Below are positions 17,303 through 25,979 of a DNA stretch of 64,000 nt, piece after piece. Numbering within the stretch: position 1 is the stretch's first letter; every line of letters begins with the position of its first letter. Made by a program: the position numbers and the translations under genes. A model generated the notes under the pieces. That model saw nothing but the letters and a program-made list of their open reading frames with translations. It did no database searches and had not been told where the DNA came from. This DNA is from Hymenobacter sediminis. GTDB lineage: Bacteria > Bacteroidota > Bacteroidia > Cytophagales > Hymenobacteraceae. The stretch is taken from positions 496,001 through 560,000 of the forward strand of contig NZ_QKNS01000001.1 in NCBI RefSeq assembly GCF_003231285.1. The letters are read 5' to 3'.

Positions 17303-18709
17303 ATGAACCAATACGACGTTACCGTCATCGGCTCCGGGCCGGGCGGTTATGTGGCGGCCATCCGCTGCTCCCAGCTAGGCCTCAAAACTGCCCTGATTGA
17401 GAAGTACGACACCCTGGGCGGCACCTGCCTCAATGTAGGCTGCATCCCCAGCAAAGCCCTCCTCGACTCGACGGAGCACTTCCACAATGCCGGCCACACC
17501 TTCAAGGAGCACGGCATTGAGCTGAGCGACTTGCAGATCAACATGAACCAGCTCATCGACCGGAAGAACGGGGTGGTGAAGGCCAATACCGACGGCATCC
17601 AGTTCCTGATGAAGAAGAACAAAATCGACGTGCTGCACGGCGTCGGTTCGTTCGTGGATAAAAATCACATCAAAATTCAGCCCACCGCGGGCGGTGAGGA
17701 GCAGCAGATCGAGACGAAAAACGTCATCATTGCGACTGGCTCCAAGCCCACCGTGCTGCCCTTCATTCAGCAGGACAAGCAGCGCATCATCACCAGCACC
17801 GAGGCCCTGAATATCCGGGAGGTGCCCAAGCACATGATTGTGATTGGCGGCGGCGTAATCGGGCTGGAAATGGCCTCGGTGTACGCTCGCCTTGGCGCGA
17901 AAGTATCGGTGATTGAGTTCATGGACTCGCTCATCCCCACCATGGACCGCGCTCTGGGCAAAGAGCTAAAGCGCATCCTGGGCAAAATTGGCATCGAGTT
18001 CTTCCTGAGCCACAAAGTAACCGGCGCTACCCGCGAGGGCGACGCCGTGACCGTAACCGCTACCAACCCCAAGGGCGAGGAAGTGAAGTTTGAAGGCGAC
18101 TACTGCCTGGTAGCCGTGGGCCGCGTGCCCTACACCGCGGGTCTGAACCTGGAAGCCGCCGGCGTAGAAATGGAAGAGCGCGGCCGCATTAAGGTAGATG
18201 AGCACCTGCAAACCAACGTGCCCGGCATCTACGCCATCGGCGACGTGGTGCGGGGGGCTATGCTGGCGCACAAGGCCGAGGAAGAAGGCGTGTTTGTGGC
18301 CGAAACCATTGTAGGCCAGAAGCCGCACGTAAACTACCTGCTCATCCCCGGCGTGGTGTACACCTGGCCGGAAGTGGCTGGGGTAGGCTACACCGAAGAG
18401 CAGCTGAAGGAGCAGGGCAAGGCTTACAAAACCGGCTCGTTCCCCTTCCGTGCCTCGGGCCGCGCCCGCGCCTCCATGGACCTCGACGGCTTCGTGAAAG
18501 TGCTGGCCGACAAGGAAACCGACGAAATCCTGGGTGTGCACATGATCGGCCCGCGCATCGCCGACCTCATTGCCGAAGCCGTAACGGCCATGGAGTTCCG
18601 CGCCTCCGCCGAGGACGTAGCCCGCATGAGCCACGCCCACCCTACCTACGCCGAAGCCATGAAGGAAGCCTGCCTCGCCGCCACCGAGAACCGGGCTATT
18701 CATATGTAA
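17303..18709 (+). CDS. lpdA: Dihydrolipoamide dehydrogenase (E3)
   Basis: FAD enzyme that reoxidises the dihydrolipoyl arm of 2-oxo-acid dehydrogenases using NAD+. A 468-residue protein with IGSGPGGYVAAIRC (FAD), the redox disulfide GGTCLNVGCIPSKALL, GGGVIGLEMASVYARLGAKV (NAD), AIGDVVRGAMLAHKAEEEG and the catalytic His motif [13 protein letters not shown]. The ATG at 17303 is preferred over a TTG two codons earlier. It should serve SucA/SucB encoded 7-12 kb upstream. Its last 48 codons are duplicated with synonymous changes at 20580-20723. Confidence 0.97.
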   Translation: MNQYDVTVIGSGPGGYVAAIRCSQLGLKTALIEKYDTLGGTCLNVGCIPSKALLDSTEHFHNAGHTFKEHGIELSDLQINMNQLIDRKNGVVKANTDGIQFLMKKNKIDVLHGVGSFVDKNHIKIQPTAGGEEQQIETKNVIIATGSKPTVLPFIQQDKQRIITSTEALNIREVPKHMIVIGGGVIGLEMASVYARLGAKVSVIEFMDSLIPTMDRALGKELKRILGKIGIEFFLSHKVTGATREGDAVTVTATNPKGEEVKFEGDYCLVAVGRVPYTAGLNLEAAGVEMEERGRIKVDEHLQTNVPGIYAIGDVVRGAMLAHKAEEEGVFVAETIVGQKPHVNYLLIPGVVYTWPEVAGVGYTEEQLKEQGKAYKTGSFPFRASGRARASMDLDGFVKVLADKETDEILGVHMIGPRIADLIAEAVTAMEFRASAEDVARMSHAHPTYAEAMKEACLAATENRAIHM

Positions 18710-18729
18710 TTTCTACTTTCGCATTTGCG

Positions 18730-18778
18730 GTAAAGCACACGAGCCCCCTCTTTCGCAGAGGGGGCTCGTGTGCTTTAC
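18730..18778. terminator. Hairpin terminator after lpdA
   Basis: Perfect 22-base arms around a TTCGC loop. It starts 20 bases after the lpdA stop and ends 2 bases before the stop of the minus-strand immunity gene, so it probably serves both. Confidence 0.85.
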
Positions 18779-18779
18779 G

Positions 18780-19532
18780 TTAGGCTAGAGTTGGCTTACG
18801 GCTGAAGGCGTAGTCTGCTAGGTCTTTGGGATAGTAGCGCATGGTTTGCAGCTCTAAGTCATCCAAGCCCAAGCTATAGGCCGCGGCCGCTGCTTCCCAA
18901 CACCAGTATCCCGTGAAGCCGGCGGCATCAAGGCGGTGGGCGTGGATGTTGTACCAGGTTGTATTGAGGCTCTCGTACCAACTAGCCAGGAAGCTGCGCA
19001 AAAGCTGCGTCTGCAGGTCCGGTGGGGCTTGGATAGCATCGCGCAGGCGGGCGTAAGTCTTAGGGAAGAGCAGTTGCGTAGTGGTAGGCTGACGCTCAGG
19101 CAGACGGCGGCTGATAAGCCATCCCAGCACGTAGTATTGGTCCTTAGCCCCGATGGCGTCTGCCAGGCGAAGGAACACATCTATGTCAACATGCAGCAGT
19201 AGGGCCAGAGACACTAATCCTACGGCCTGCATATACTCGTCCTGCTCCCCGTTGAAAAAAAAGTTTTCCGCCTTCGGATGCTGCATGTAGAGGATCAAGG
19301 CATCGATGGCAGCCAACATCTCCTGTTTTACTTCTTCGACGGGGTAGCCACGAGAGTATTTTAGAGAGGCGTTCTCATAACGCAACCCAAACAGAATAGA
19401 GTAGCCTAGCTCGATTTTCATATCCTCTTCAGGGTGAAGCAGAGCGGTTTCATAAAAAGCTACTTCTTCCTGATTTATATTGATTGTTTCATCAAAAAAG
19501 TATTCTGTAAGTAGTGGCTCTCTTTTTTGCAT
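18780..19532 (-). CDS. PoNi-type immunity protein (DUF1910/DUF1911)
   Basis: A 250-residue soluble, all-helical protein. The N-terminal half contains SLKYSRGYPVEEVKQEM, matching the YSxGYP core of DUF1910; the C-terminal half has LLRSFLASWYESLNTTWYN, then FTGYWCWEAAAAAYSLGLDD and YYPKDLADYAF, the GYWxxEAAA and YYPxDL signature of DUF1911. These two domains define PoNi, which neutralises PoNe DNase toxins. It starts 12 bases after the toxin gene on the same strand, the usual toxin-then-immunity order. It appears intact, whereas the toxin carries a premature stop. Confidence 0.88.
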   Translation of the reverse strand: MQKREPLLTEYFFDETININQEEVAFYETALLHPEEDMKIELGYSILFGLRYENASLKYSRGYPVEEVKQEMLAAIDALILYMQHPKAENFFFNGEQDEYMQAVGLVSLALLLHVDIDVFLRLADAIGAKDQYYVLGWLISRRLPERQPTTTQLLFPKTYARLRDAIQAPPDLQTQLLRSFLASWYESLNTTWYNIHAHRLDAAGFTGYWCWEAAAAAYSLGLDDLELQTMRYYPKDLADYAFSRKPTLA

Positions 19533-19544
19533 GGTAGGAGGGTG

Positions 19545-20489
19545 TTAGAGCAAAATAGTTTCTTCAAGCTGACCCGTCGAGTCAACTTTATGGAGTCGTT
19601 TTTCTACGTTACCGGTGAACAGTGCGCGTCTGATAGCAGCGGCCTCTCTTTTATTTGTTGCTTTCTCCAGTCGTCCACTTCCGCGAATCCATTGGTCACT
19701 CATTTGCGGTCCGTCCTGGGTCTTGCCCAGGCGGCTCTTACCAAACTTGGCTTCCGTTATAATGTAGTCGGGCGGTGGATTACCGTGCTTCCACACCCCG
19801 TCGATGCCGTTGCCGCGGGCCGTGCCACCGGGTGGAGGGGGCGTTACTAAGCCGCCATCATTAAGCTTGATATGGCCCTGCCCACGCATGTATGTATCGG
19901 AAATGTGCTCCCCATACACACCCTTTTCCGAATTGTCAGTCAGCCTGGGTACGTTGCTTAGCGTTGGAGCCTGCACTTTGGCCAGTTGGCCGGTAGGTTT
20001 AGCCAAGGCGCGAGCGGCAGCAAGGTTGGTTTCGTCGCCGAGGATGCGGGCGCGGCGGCGCACCTCTTCTGGTGCATCCCAGGGCAGCACACTGTGCGAT
20101 TCGATAGTCATACCATCCAAGGTTAGGGCAGCGGCCGTCAGGCGGAGCGTAATGGTTTCGCCGGGCCAGCCTGCTGGGTCCCCGGGCGCGAAGTAGCTGC
20201 GCAACCCTACGCAGTGTGCCGCCTGAATGTGCAGGCGGTGTAGCCGGGACCCATCGGGGCGATACTGCTCTAAGTGGCTGCTAGCTCGCTGATAGGGGTC
20301 AAGCATGTAGCAGCTCAGACGGGCGTCCTCGTCGGAGGCGTCGAGGGTAAGCGTAACCACCTGCGGCCGAACCGTGGTGCTGGGTCGTCCTACATAGTCA
20401 ATGCCTTGGTGAAAGCCGTAATGTCCTTATAGCACCTTATACGTGCGCCCATTAAAGATCCAGGAAACCAGCTCAGGCGTAGTCGCCAT
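19545..20489 (-). pseudogene. TssD (Hcp-like T6SS tube) - PoNe DNase fusion with in-frame stop
   Basis: Read from the ATG at 20489, 20 codons (starting MATTPELVSWIFNGRTYKVL) meet TAA at 20427-20429; the same frame then continues GHYGFHQGIDYVGRPS... to the stop at 19545. The first part, with YMLDPY and AHCVGLRSYF, matches the TssD tube protein of the Bacteroidota type VI system. Counting from a GTG at 20360, a linker follows from about residue 90 and the C-terminal PoNe DNase domain holds GNGIDGVW (Asp187), TEAKFG (Glu203, Lys205) and QMSDQW. Alignment to TssD suggests one sense codon became TAA. Translation could restart at GTG 20360, but this loses the first strands of the tube fold. No other T6SS gene is in the window. 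Confidence 0.85.
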
Positions 20490-20537
20490 AGAAGTTGAAT
20501 AAAAATCAGGATAACATGTAAAAGCCTCTCAATATAG

Positions 20538-20723
<186 letters not shown>

Positions 20724-20746
20724 TTCTGCGCTTGCGGTTTAAAAGT

Positions 20747-20784
20747 AAAAGAGGCTGCAGCTCCCAGGAGTTGCAGCCTCTTTT
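20747..20784. terminator. Hairpin terminator after the lpdA fragment
   Basis: AAAAGAGGCTGCA, short loop, complementary arm and a T6 run. In lpdA orientation it would be the terminator belonging to the orphan 3' end, and its A run makes it usable for the minus-strand gene at 20809 too. Confidence 0.8.
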
Positions 20785-20808
20785 TTGTTATGTAAATGAT
20801 GAAAATAG

Positions 20809-21801
20809 TTATTGTGTTTTTTTGTTTAATTTTCTTTTTAGCGATTTATTTATTGTTATCTGGAGCGTGTTTATAAATTCATCGAAGCTGTTCAAATGGC
20901 ATATAAAAAACTGAGAATAGTATTTGTTAGAAATATATGTAGGGGATCTTTCTAAGTCTTCTACTTCCTTTAAAGGTGATTCATAAATGTTGTATTTTTT
21001 ATCCTTGAACAGTCTTTGTTTTGCTTCGAATTCGTTTATGTTAGTAGAAGATCGTATTTTGCTAAAATTTTTGAATACGGTTTTATGGTGTTGAATAAAA
21101 TCTGGACTTGAGGTGTTTTTTAATATTAAGTAGGGTGTTTTTATTGCAATGTCATCGATATTGTTTGCTTCTTTAACATTATCAATAGAAAATTCCTGAT
21201 TGAATATGTATAAATCAGCATTAGTGATCAATACAGGAACAATAAAATCAGGTTCCGTGTCTTCTAAATGGCCATAGCAATTACTTTCTATTGAATCTTT
21301 AATTAAGTATGGTAATGCATATTTCAATTGCAAAATTCCATGTCGTATATCCTTGTCGAAAACTTCACCTGACGATATACTGATTTCTGTGCCCTTTAGA
21401 GAGAAAGGGAATAGTGATTCAAAGTCATAAATGTCTTCTGCATCTACTTTTCTTGTAGAGAAATGGTTAAGAGACTTAATAGTTGCTCCTAATGTAAATT
21501 CAACATCATTTGCATCAGGTAATGCAGGTAAAAAAGCCCATATTTTACCTTCTTCTCTGAATTTGCATTCGGCAAGAACGTTTAAACTGGCTATTAGTTT
21601 GTTGGAGTTATTAAATGGGGCATATGCTGATCCAAGTATATCGACGGAAAAGTCTTTATTAGTTGCGTTTTCTTTTCTTGAATAGCTATAGTCATAAGAT
21701 GTAAAAAAATTGTACTTGGAAAGTATCTTGGATACCTCATGTTCTAAAGGGAGACTTGATGAGAGTAACCGCGCTTTCCATTTTTTTGACATTTCACTCA
21801 T
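20809..21801 (-). CDS. AT-rich gene for a PD-(D/E)XK-like nuclease candidate
   Basis: A 330-residue soluble protein, rich in Lys, Asn, Ile and Ser and with strongly AT-biased codons unlike any neighbour, a clear sign of transfer. The N-terminal part has the order of the restriction-endonuclease fold: Glu20 in a helix (LPLEHEVSKIL), then Asp54 (FSVDILG), then Glu78-x-Lys80 (VLAECKFRE) on a strand. The C-terminal 220 residues have no family I recognise, with predicted beta strands (DFIVPVLITNADLYIFNQEF). A defence or toxin-type nuclease is inferred. It stands alone between the lpdA fragment and the vWA-like gene. Confidence 0.75.
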   Translation of the reverse strand: MSEMSKKWKARLLSSSLPLEHEVSKILSKYNFFTSYDYSYSRKENATNKDFSVDILGSAYAPFNNSNKLIASLNVLAECKFREEGKIWAFLPALPDANDVEFTLGATIKSLNHFSTRKVDAEDIYDFESLFPFSLKGTEISISSGEVFDKDIRHGILQLKYALPYLIKDSIESNCYGHLEDTEPDFIVPVLITNADLYIFNQEFSIDNVKEANNIDDIAIKTPYLILKNTSSPDFIQHHKTVFKNFSKIRSSTNINEFEAKQRLFKDKKYNIYESPLKEVEDLERSPTYISNKYYSQFFICHLNSFDEFINTLQITINKSLKRKLNKKTQ

Positions 21802-21913
21802 ATTCTTCTGGGGTATGTAGGTTAATATGAAGTTGAATAAATTTCTTGTTGAAGTAAAGAGTATCTTATCAATGCTGTTTTTGGTGCGAAACAGTAGAAA
21901 GATAGTCTAGACT

Positions 21914-23587
21914 CTACGTTTTCTGCACCAGCTTAAACCCGTCCTTTGTCACTTGGTACTGCTGGCCCTGGATGGTAATGGTTTCGCCTTCCAGCAGCTT
22001 GCTTAGGTTCTCGATGTCGCCCTCGATGGTGTGTAGGGTGAAGCCGTGCTGGCGGGCCAGGGCGAGGTACTTGGGGTTTATGTAGTCGCGCACCCCGCAG
22101 AGGATGATGCGGACCTGGGCCGTGGTGTTTTTGAGGAGCTTGGCGTCGCGGGGGAAGGTGTAGTTGTCGGCAATCAGGATGAGGTCGGGGGAGGCGTCGG
22201 GGCCGGCGAGCTGCTGGGCGTAGAGCAAGGCTTCGGCGTCGTTTTCGGGCGCGTCGCCGCCGCCGCCGGCCTTCATGGTTTCAATCAGCTTGTTTTTAAT
22301 GGCCTCGTAGCTGTCGGTTTTTACGTGGTGGAAGCCGCCGGTTTTGCCCACGCGCTTGTCTTTGTCGGGCTGGTCGTTGCCGTCGTTGAAGAACACAAAG
22401 GTTTTGGGGTCTTCGAGGGCGCTGAGCTGCAGCCAGGCCAGCAGGTCGTAGGTGTAGGGGAACATGCTGCCGGTGGCGTCCGTCACTACTACCTCCTTGC
22501 TCCACTCGGGGTGGCGCTGCATCACGCGGGTTACCACATTGGCATCGGGCGGGAGAGGTAGGGTTTCGGTGGTAGTATCGGCCGCGGCCAGCAGCTCGCC
22601 TTTCTTGGTGATGCGCGCCTCGCAGTAGTCGTGCTTGTGCTGGGCGTTCTTCTTTTTCAGGAAAACGCGGTAGAGCCGGGCCACCGAATCGGGGAGGGCG
22701 AAGCTGGTGAGGGCCAGATCGGGCTTGCCCACCAGCTGCAGCGGCCCCAGCGGCAGGCGCACGGCCCCCTTCACGATAAACGGAAACATGCGGCGGTCAA
22801 CGGGAAAGCCCGAGTTGAACACCACGCTTTTCCGGATGGCCTCCTCCAGTTCTGCGGTGCAGAGGGCCTTGCCGGTGGGCCGCACCTGCACGCTTTGGGT
22901 AGTGCCGCGGGCATCTACCGTCAGCTGAAACCGCACGATTTGGGGCTCCCGCTGAGGGCATTTGTAGTTTCGGCGCAGGTTGCGGGCCATATCCCGGCTG
23001 CTGAACCGGCTGGAAGGTAGGTTGCAGGCTACCTGCCGGCCCTGGGTTTTCTTGGCGGCTTTGGGCCGCTTCTTTTCCAGGATGCGCAGCTTGCGCGTGA
23101 GGCTGTCGAGGTCGGCGCGGCTGGTAGCGGCAGTGGCGTGTCGGGCCACGTACACCACAAACCCATGGAAAAACGGCTGGCACTCGGCGGGGCTGTTGCA
23201 GCCGGTTTGCTCTACTAGGGTCCAGGTCACGGACTCATCCTGGAGCAAGCCCGGCACGCCCGCCGCCAGGTTGCGGATGCGGCTGAGGTTGAGTTGGCGC
23301 TGATTGAAGGCCGGGTTCAGGCGGAAAGCGGTGTACACCAAATCAACGCGCACGATGTGGCGGTCCTGCAGGTGCAGGGCGCGTAAGTCGGCGCCGGAAA
23401 AGGTAGAGGGCAGCCGCAGGGCTTCCAGCTCTGGCAGGGGGTAGTACCGCTCGGTGCGGTAGGCGTTCAGCTGGTCGTAGAAGGTGTTCAGCTCCGCCTC
23501 AGGGGTAGGAGATTGGGCACGCGCAGCGCTGGTGGCCAGCAACAGAATAATGCCACAGAGAAAAGCCCGAAATGATACGCAGGACAT
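21914..23587 (-). CDS. Secreted protein with TonB-C-like and von Willebrand A-like regions
   Basis: The ATG at 23587 gives a signal peptide (GIILLLATSAARAQ). The middle, about residues 215-280 (IVRFQLTVDARGTTQSVQV...LEEAIRKSVVFNSGFP), has the layout of a TonB C-terminal-type domain. From about residue 365 a vWA-like fold is seen: EVVVTDATGSM, a DxTGS metal-site motif, FVFFNDGNDQPDKDK and DLILIADNYTFPRD, then VRIILCG. An envelope protein with a metal-dependent adhesion site is inferred. The codons are high-GC, so it belongs to the core genome and marks the right end of the AT-rich island. Confidence 0.78.
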   Translation of the reverse strand: MSCVSFRAFLCGIILLLATSAARAQSPTPEAELNTFYDQLNAYRTERYYPLPELEALRLPSTFSGADLRALHLQDRHIVRVDLVYTAFRLNPAFNQRQLNLSRIRNLAAGVPGLLQDESVTWTLVEQTGCNSPAECQPFFHGFVVYVARHATAATSRADLDSLTRKLRILEKKRPKAAKKTQGRQVACNLPSSRFSSRDMARNLRRNYKCPQREPQIVRFQLTVDARGTTQSVQVRPTGKALCTAELEEAIRKSVVFNSGFPVDRRMFPFIVKGAVRLPLGPLQLVGKPDLALTSFALPDSVARLYRVFLKKKNAQHKHDYCEARITKKGELLAAADTTTETLPLPPDANVVTRVMQRHPEWSKEVVVTDATGSMFPYTYDLLAWLQLSALEDPKTFVFFNDGNDQPDKDKRVGKTGGFHHVKTDSYEAIKNKLIETMKAGGGGDAPENDAEALLYAQQLAGPDASPDLILIADNYTFPRDAKLLKNTTAQVRIILCGVRDYINPKYLALARQHGFTLHTIEGDIENLSKLLEGETITIQGQQYQVTKDGFKLVQKT

Positions 23588-23683
23588 GTAATAAGATAGC
23601 AAACACAAGAGAGTGCAAAATACGGGTTTGCTCGGATGTGCACTCGTTTAAGTAGAAGGGGTAGGAAAATAGGTGCTGTAAAA

Positions 23684-23784
23684 ACGGTCATGTCGAGCTG
23701 GTCGAGACATCTTGCTCGAATCGTTGGGTTACTCTGGCAACGTCAGCACGCGGGATGTCTCGACTGCGCTCGACATGACCGTTC
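23684..23784. repeat. REP-like inverted repeat
   Basis: Arms of 28-29 bases face each other: ACGGTCATGTCGAGC...TCGAGACATC at the left and its near-complement at the right, with about 43 bases between. Each arm contains its own imperfect dyad TGTCGAG...GTCGAGACA. No coding frame lies inside. The structure resembles bacterial REP/BIME elements scattered by TnpA-REP-type transposases. Confidence 0.7.
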
Positions 23785-23880
23785 TTCTATTCGATTTACA
23801 GCAGCATAGCATAGTAGAGTAAGTGGGTATAGCTGCTGCCTGTAGGCGTTAGGCTACTTATTGATGCAGAATTCAGCAAC

Positions 23881-23921
23881 GCAAAAGCGGCTGAAGCTAC
23901 CAGAGCTTCAGCCGCTTTTGC
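23881..23921. terminator. Terminator hairpin of the SUFU gene
   Basis: Perfect 18-base arms (GCAAAAGCGGCTGAAGCT and complement), 5-base loop, 24 bases beyond the stop of the minus-strand gene at 23945. Confidence 0.8.
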
Positions 23922-23944
23922 GGGGTAGCACCTTGCTGTTTTGG

Positions 23945-24718
23945 CTACCATAAACCCAGGAAGCCTTTTTTGGCGGCTACGTTGGGGCGGTCCAGGTCTA
24001 CTACGTCGGTGATGCCGTGCTCCTCGAACTTGTCGATGAGGGCCTCCACGCCTTTGCGCATCTTCAAGTCCATTTCTTCCTTGTAAATGGCGTAGAGGGA
24101 GTAGAAATAGATGGTTTTCCCCTCGCTGATTTTTAGCTCCATGAACTCTTCCGGCAAACTGAAAGAGGGCAGCAGCATCATGCAGCCCAGCTTGGTATTG
24201 GAGGCGAAAGGCTCGGCATTTTCCCCGTTCGGGATGGTGTGGCCGGAGCCCAGCCAGGTGCGGTACTCGTGGGGGAAGCGGGCCAGGTATTTCAGCCACC
24301 GGATGGGCCAGTACTGATCTTCGATATCCTCGTCCTCGTGGTTAGCCTCGGGACCCAGCTGTGGGAACTCCCAAGTGCTGGGCAGTAAGATGCACAGCTC
24401 GGCGTAGCGCCACTCCTCGGCACCTTCGGGCACCGTCATGGGTAGGTCGCTCATGCCGGAGGTGACCAGCACCTTGAACGGAAAATCGGCGCTAGGCTCC
24501 ACGAAATGCACATCAATGTGCACCTTATCGGAAATGATTTCGTGGAATACCCCGCTCACCGGGCCAATGTGGCGCTCAATGTGGTTGGATATGGCCTCAA
24601 TAGTCTCGTCGTCGCCGGAGGCCAGGCTGAACTCGGCGGGCTCTACGCCATCATAGCGGTACACCGGCGCCCCGGATGGCGACATTTCCTGTTCTGAATC
24701 GTGCTCTTGCTCGGTCAT
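23945..24718 (-). CDS. SUFU (suppressor-of-fused) domain protein
   Basis: A 257-residue acidic cytoplasmic protein. HIDVHFVEPSADFPFKVLVTSGMSDLPM, WRYAELCILLPSTWEF, YWPIRWLKYLARFPHEYRTWLGSGHTIPNG and LGCMMLLPSF are the hallmarks of the bacterial SUFU family, in which the WPIRWLK helix and GSGHTIPNG loop are strongly conserved. The family often appears as immunity proteins in polymorphic toxin loci, but many genomes carry stand-alone copies as here. Residues 1-20 are a charged, disordered start. It is a different subfamily from the shorter protein at 10373-10924. Confidence 0.88.
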   Translation of the reverse strand: MTEQEHDSEQEMSPSGAPVYRYDGVEPAEFSLASGDDETIEAISNHIERHIGPVSGVFHEIISDKVHIDVHFVEPSADFPFKVLVTSGMSDLPMTVPEGAEEWRYAELCILLPSTWEFPQLGPEANHEDEDIEDQYWPIRWLKYLARFPHEYRTWLGSGHTIPNGENAEPFASNTKLGCMMLLPSFSLPEEFMELKISEGKTIYFYSLYAIYKEEMDLKMRKGVEALIDKFEEHGITDVVDLDRPNVAAKKGFLGLW

Positions 24719-24890
24719 ATAAAGTAGGATAAGGATGGATGAACGGAACAGTTACTACGGACCAGCCTCCGAAATGTGCCCGCCGCTAGGCAAGCCAAAG
24801 GCCTACTATCGGGGTAGTACAAAGCAGCTTGCCTACCCCCGCCGGAAGGCTGAACCCTACGCTTTGGCTCCAGGGCAGAGCTGCCTGGGC

Positions 24891-25739
24891 TTACTTTTTC
24901 AGCACGTCCTTCAGTTCCTTCAGGCGGAAGCCGCTGTCGAAGCTGAGGAACTCGCGCATCATGGCGGCGTGGCCCGAGCCTACCAGCACCACCACTTTAT
25001 CGTCGGTAGGGGCCACGGTTTTCTGAATGATGGAGTACATGTAGAGGTTGCGGCGGTACCACTCCGACACCAGGAAGGGGCCGCTGAAATTGGTGGTGGT
25101 ACCTGCCCGGTTGACTCTGTTGAGGTAGAAGCCCTTGTTGAAATCGAGGTTGGTTTTGGTGTTTTCGTCGAGCAGGAGCTGGGTGATGGAGTTGGTTGCC
25201 AGCTTCTTGTTCATGTTTTCCTCGTACGATTTCACGTAGGCTTGTATTCCTTGCAGCAGATCATCCTGGTGGGCGCTCTTCATGGCGCTCATCACGCTGT
25301 CGTAGGGGAACTGGGTTTTTCGGTAATCCATGGCGTACACCTTGGTAAGCTTAGCCTTCTTGGCCGCCCGAAACGCCAGCTGAACGATTTCACTGCGGGT
25401 GTAAAAGCCATGGGTCCGCTGAGAGAACTTGGTTTGCACGTACCCGGCGTAGTCGGGGCCGAGGTAGGCCGCATAGAGGTCGTCGAGGCCTTTTTGGTCA
25501 GCGGCCTCCCATTCCACAAAAACTTTATCTGGCTGAAAGGCGGCTATGCGGGTGGCCATGGTTTCCAGTTCGGCCTGCACTTTGGGGGCCTGCACATCCA
25601 TGGTGTTAATCTTGGATACGTCGAGGCCAGGATTGTCGAAGTGGAAAGTGCCAATCAGCAGCAAATCAGCGGGCTTGGTCTGGGCCTGACTGGTAGCGGC
25701 TAGCAGCAGAGCGAGCAGAAAGAGAATAGTAAAGCGCAT
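24891..25739 (-). CDS. DUF5694 protein (TraB/Tiki-like), exported
   Basis: A 282-residue protein with signal peptide (LFLLALLLAATSQAQ). LLLIGTFHFDNPGLD at the mature start, KVFVEWEA, VYAMDYRK and VVVLVGSGHAAMM near the end are the conserved blocks of DUF5694, related to the TraB/GumN/Tiki erythromycin-esterase-like superfamily, in which GTFHF histidine, Glu and GSGH form a putative metal site. Peptidase or hydrolase activity is plausible but unproven. Its start is 240 bases from the divergent S41 peptidase gene. Confidence 0.88.
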   Translation of the reverse strand: MRFTILFLLALLLAATSQAQTKPADLLLIGTFHFDNPGLDVSKINTMDVQAPKVQAELETMATRIAAFQPDKVFVEWEAADQKGLDDLYAAYLGPDYAGYVQTKFSQRTHGFYTRSEIVQLAFRAAKKAKLTKVYAMDYRKTQFPYDSVMSAMKSAHQDDLLQGIQAYVKSYEENMNKKLATNSITQLLLDENTKTNLDFNKGFYLNRVNRAGTTTNFSGPFLVSEWYRRNLYMYSIIQKTVAPTDDKVVVLVGSGHAAMMREFLSFDSGFRLKELKDVLKK

Positions 25740-25979
25740 ACATCGAGTTAAAGTACCTACGGCTAAAGCTACACGACAGAACTCGAATTTTTACCTGACT
25801 TAGAATGCTAGGAATGGGTGTTTAAAGCAGAGGCCGAAAGCGCAGCCAGCAGAATTATTGCCTGAGTGCTTTGGTCTTCGCGGCCTCTTAGGCCTACAGA
25901 AGGGGCTGCTATATAAAGTTGCCTGCCTGGCTTTTTGTAACTAGCTACGCCATCATACCTCTAGGCCCCATCTGATCCT

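Noticed and set aside
20427..20429. The TAA as a recoding site (selenocysteine or pyrrolysine)
   Set aside because: Those systems recode TGA and TAG, not TAA; a loss-of-function mutation or sequencing error is simpler.
18780..20489. A full type VI secretion locus around the TssD fusion
   Set aside because: No tail sheath, baseplate or ATPase gene is present in the window.
23684..23784. Inverted repeat as the ends of an insertion sequence
   Set aside because: Only about 43 bases lie between the arms and no transposase gene is near.
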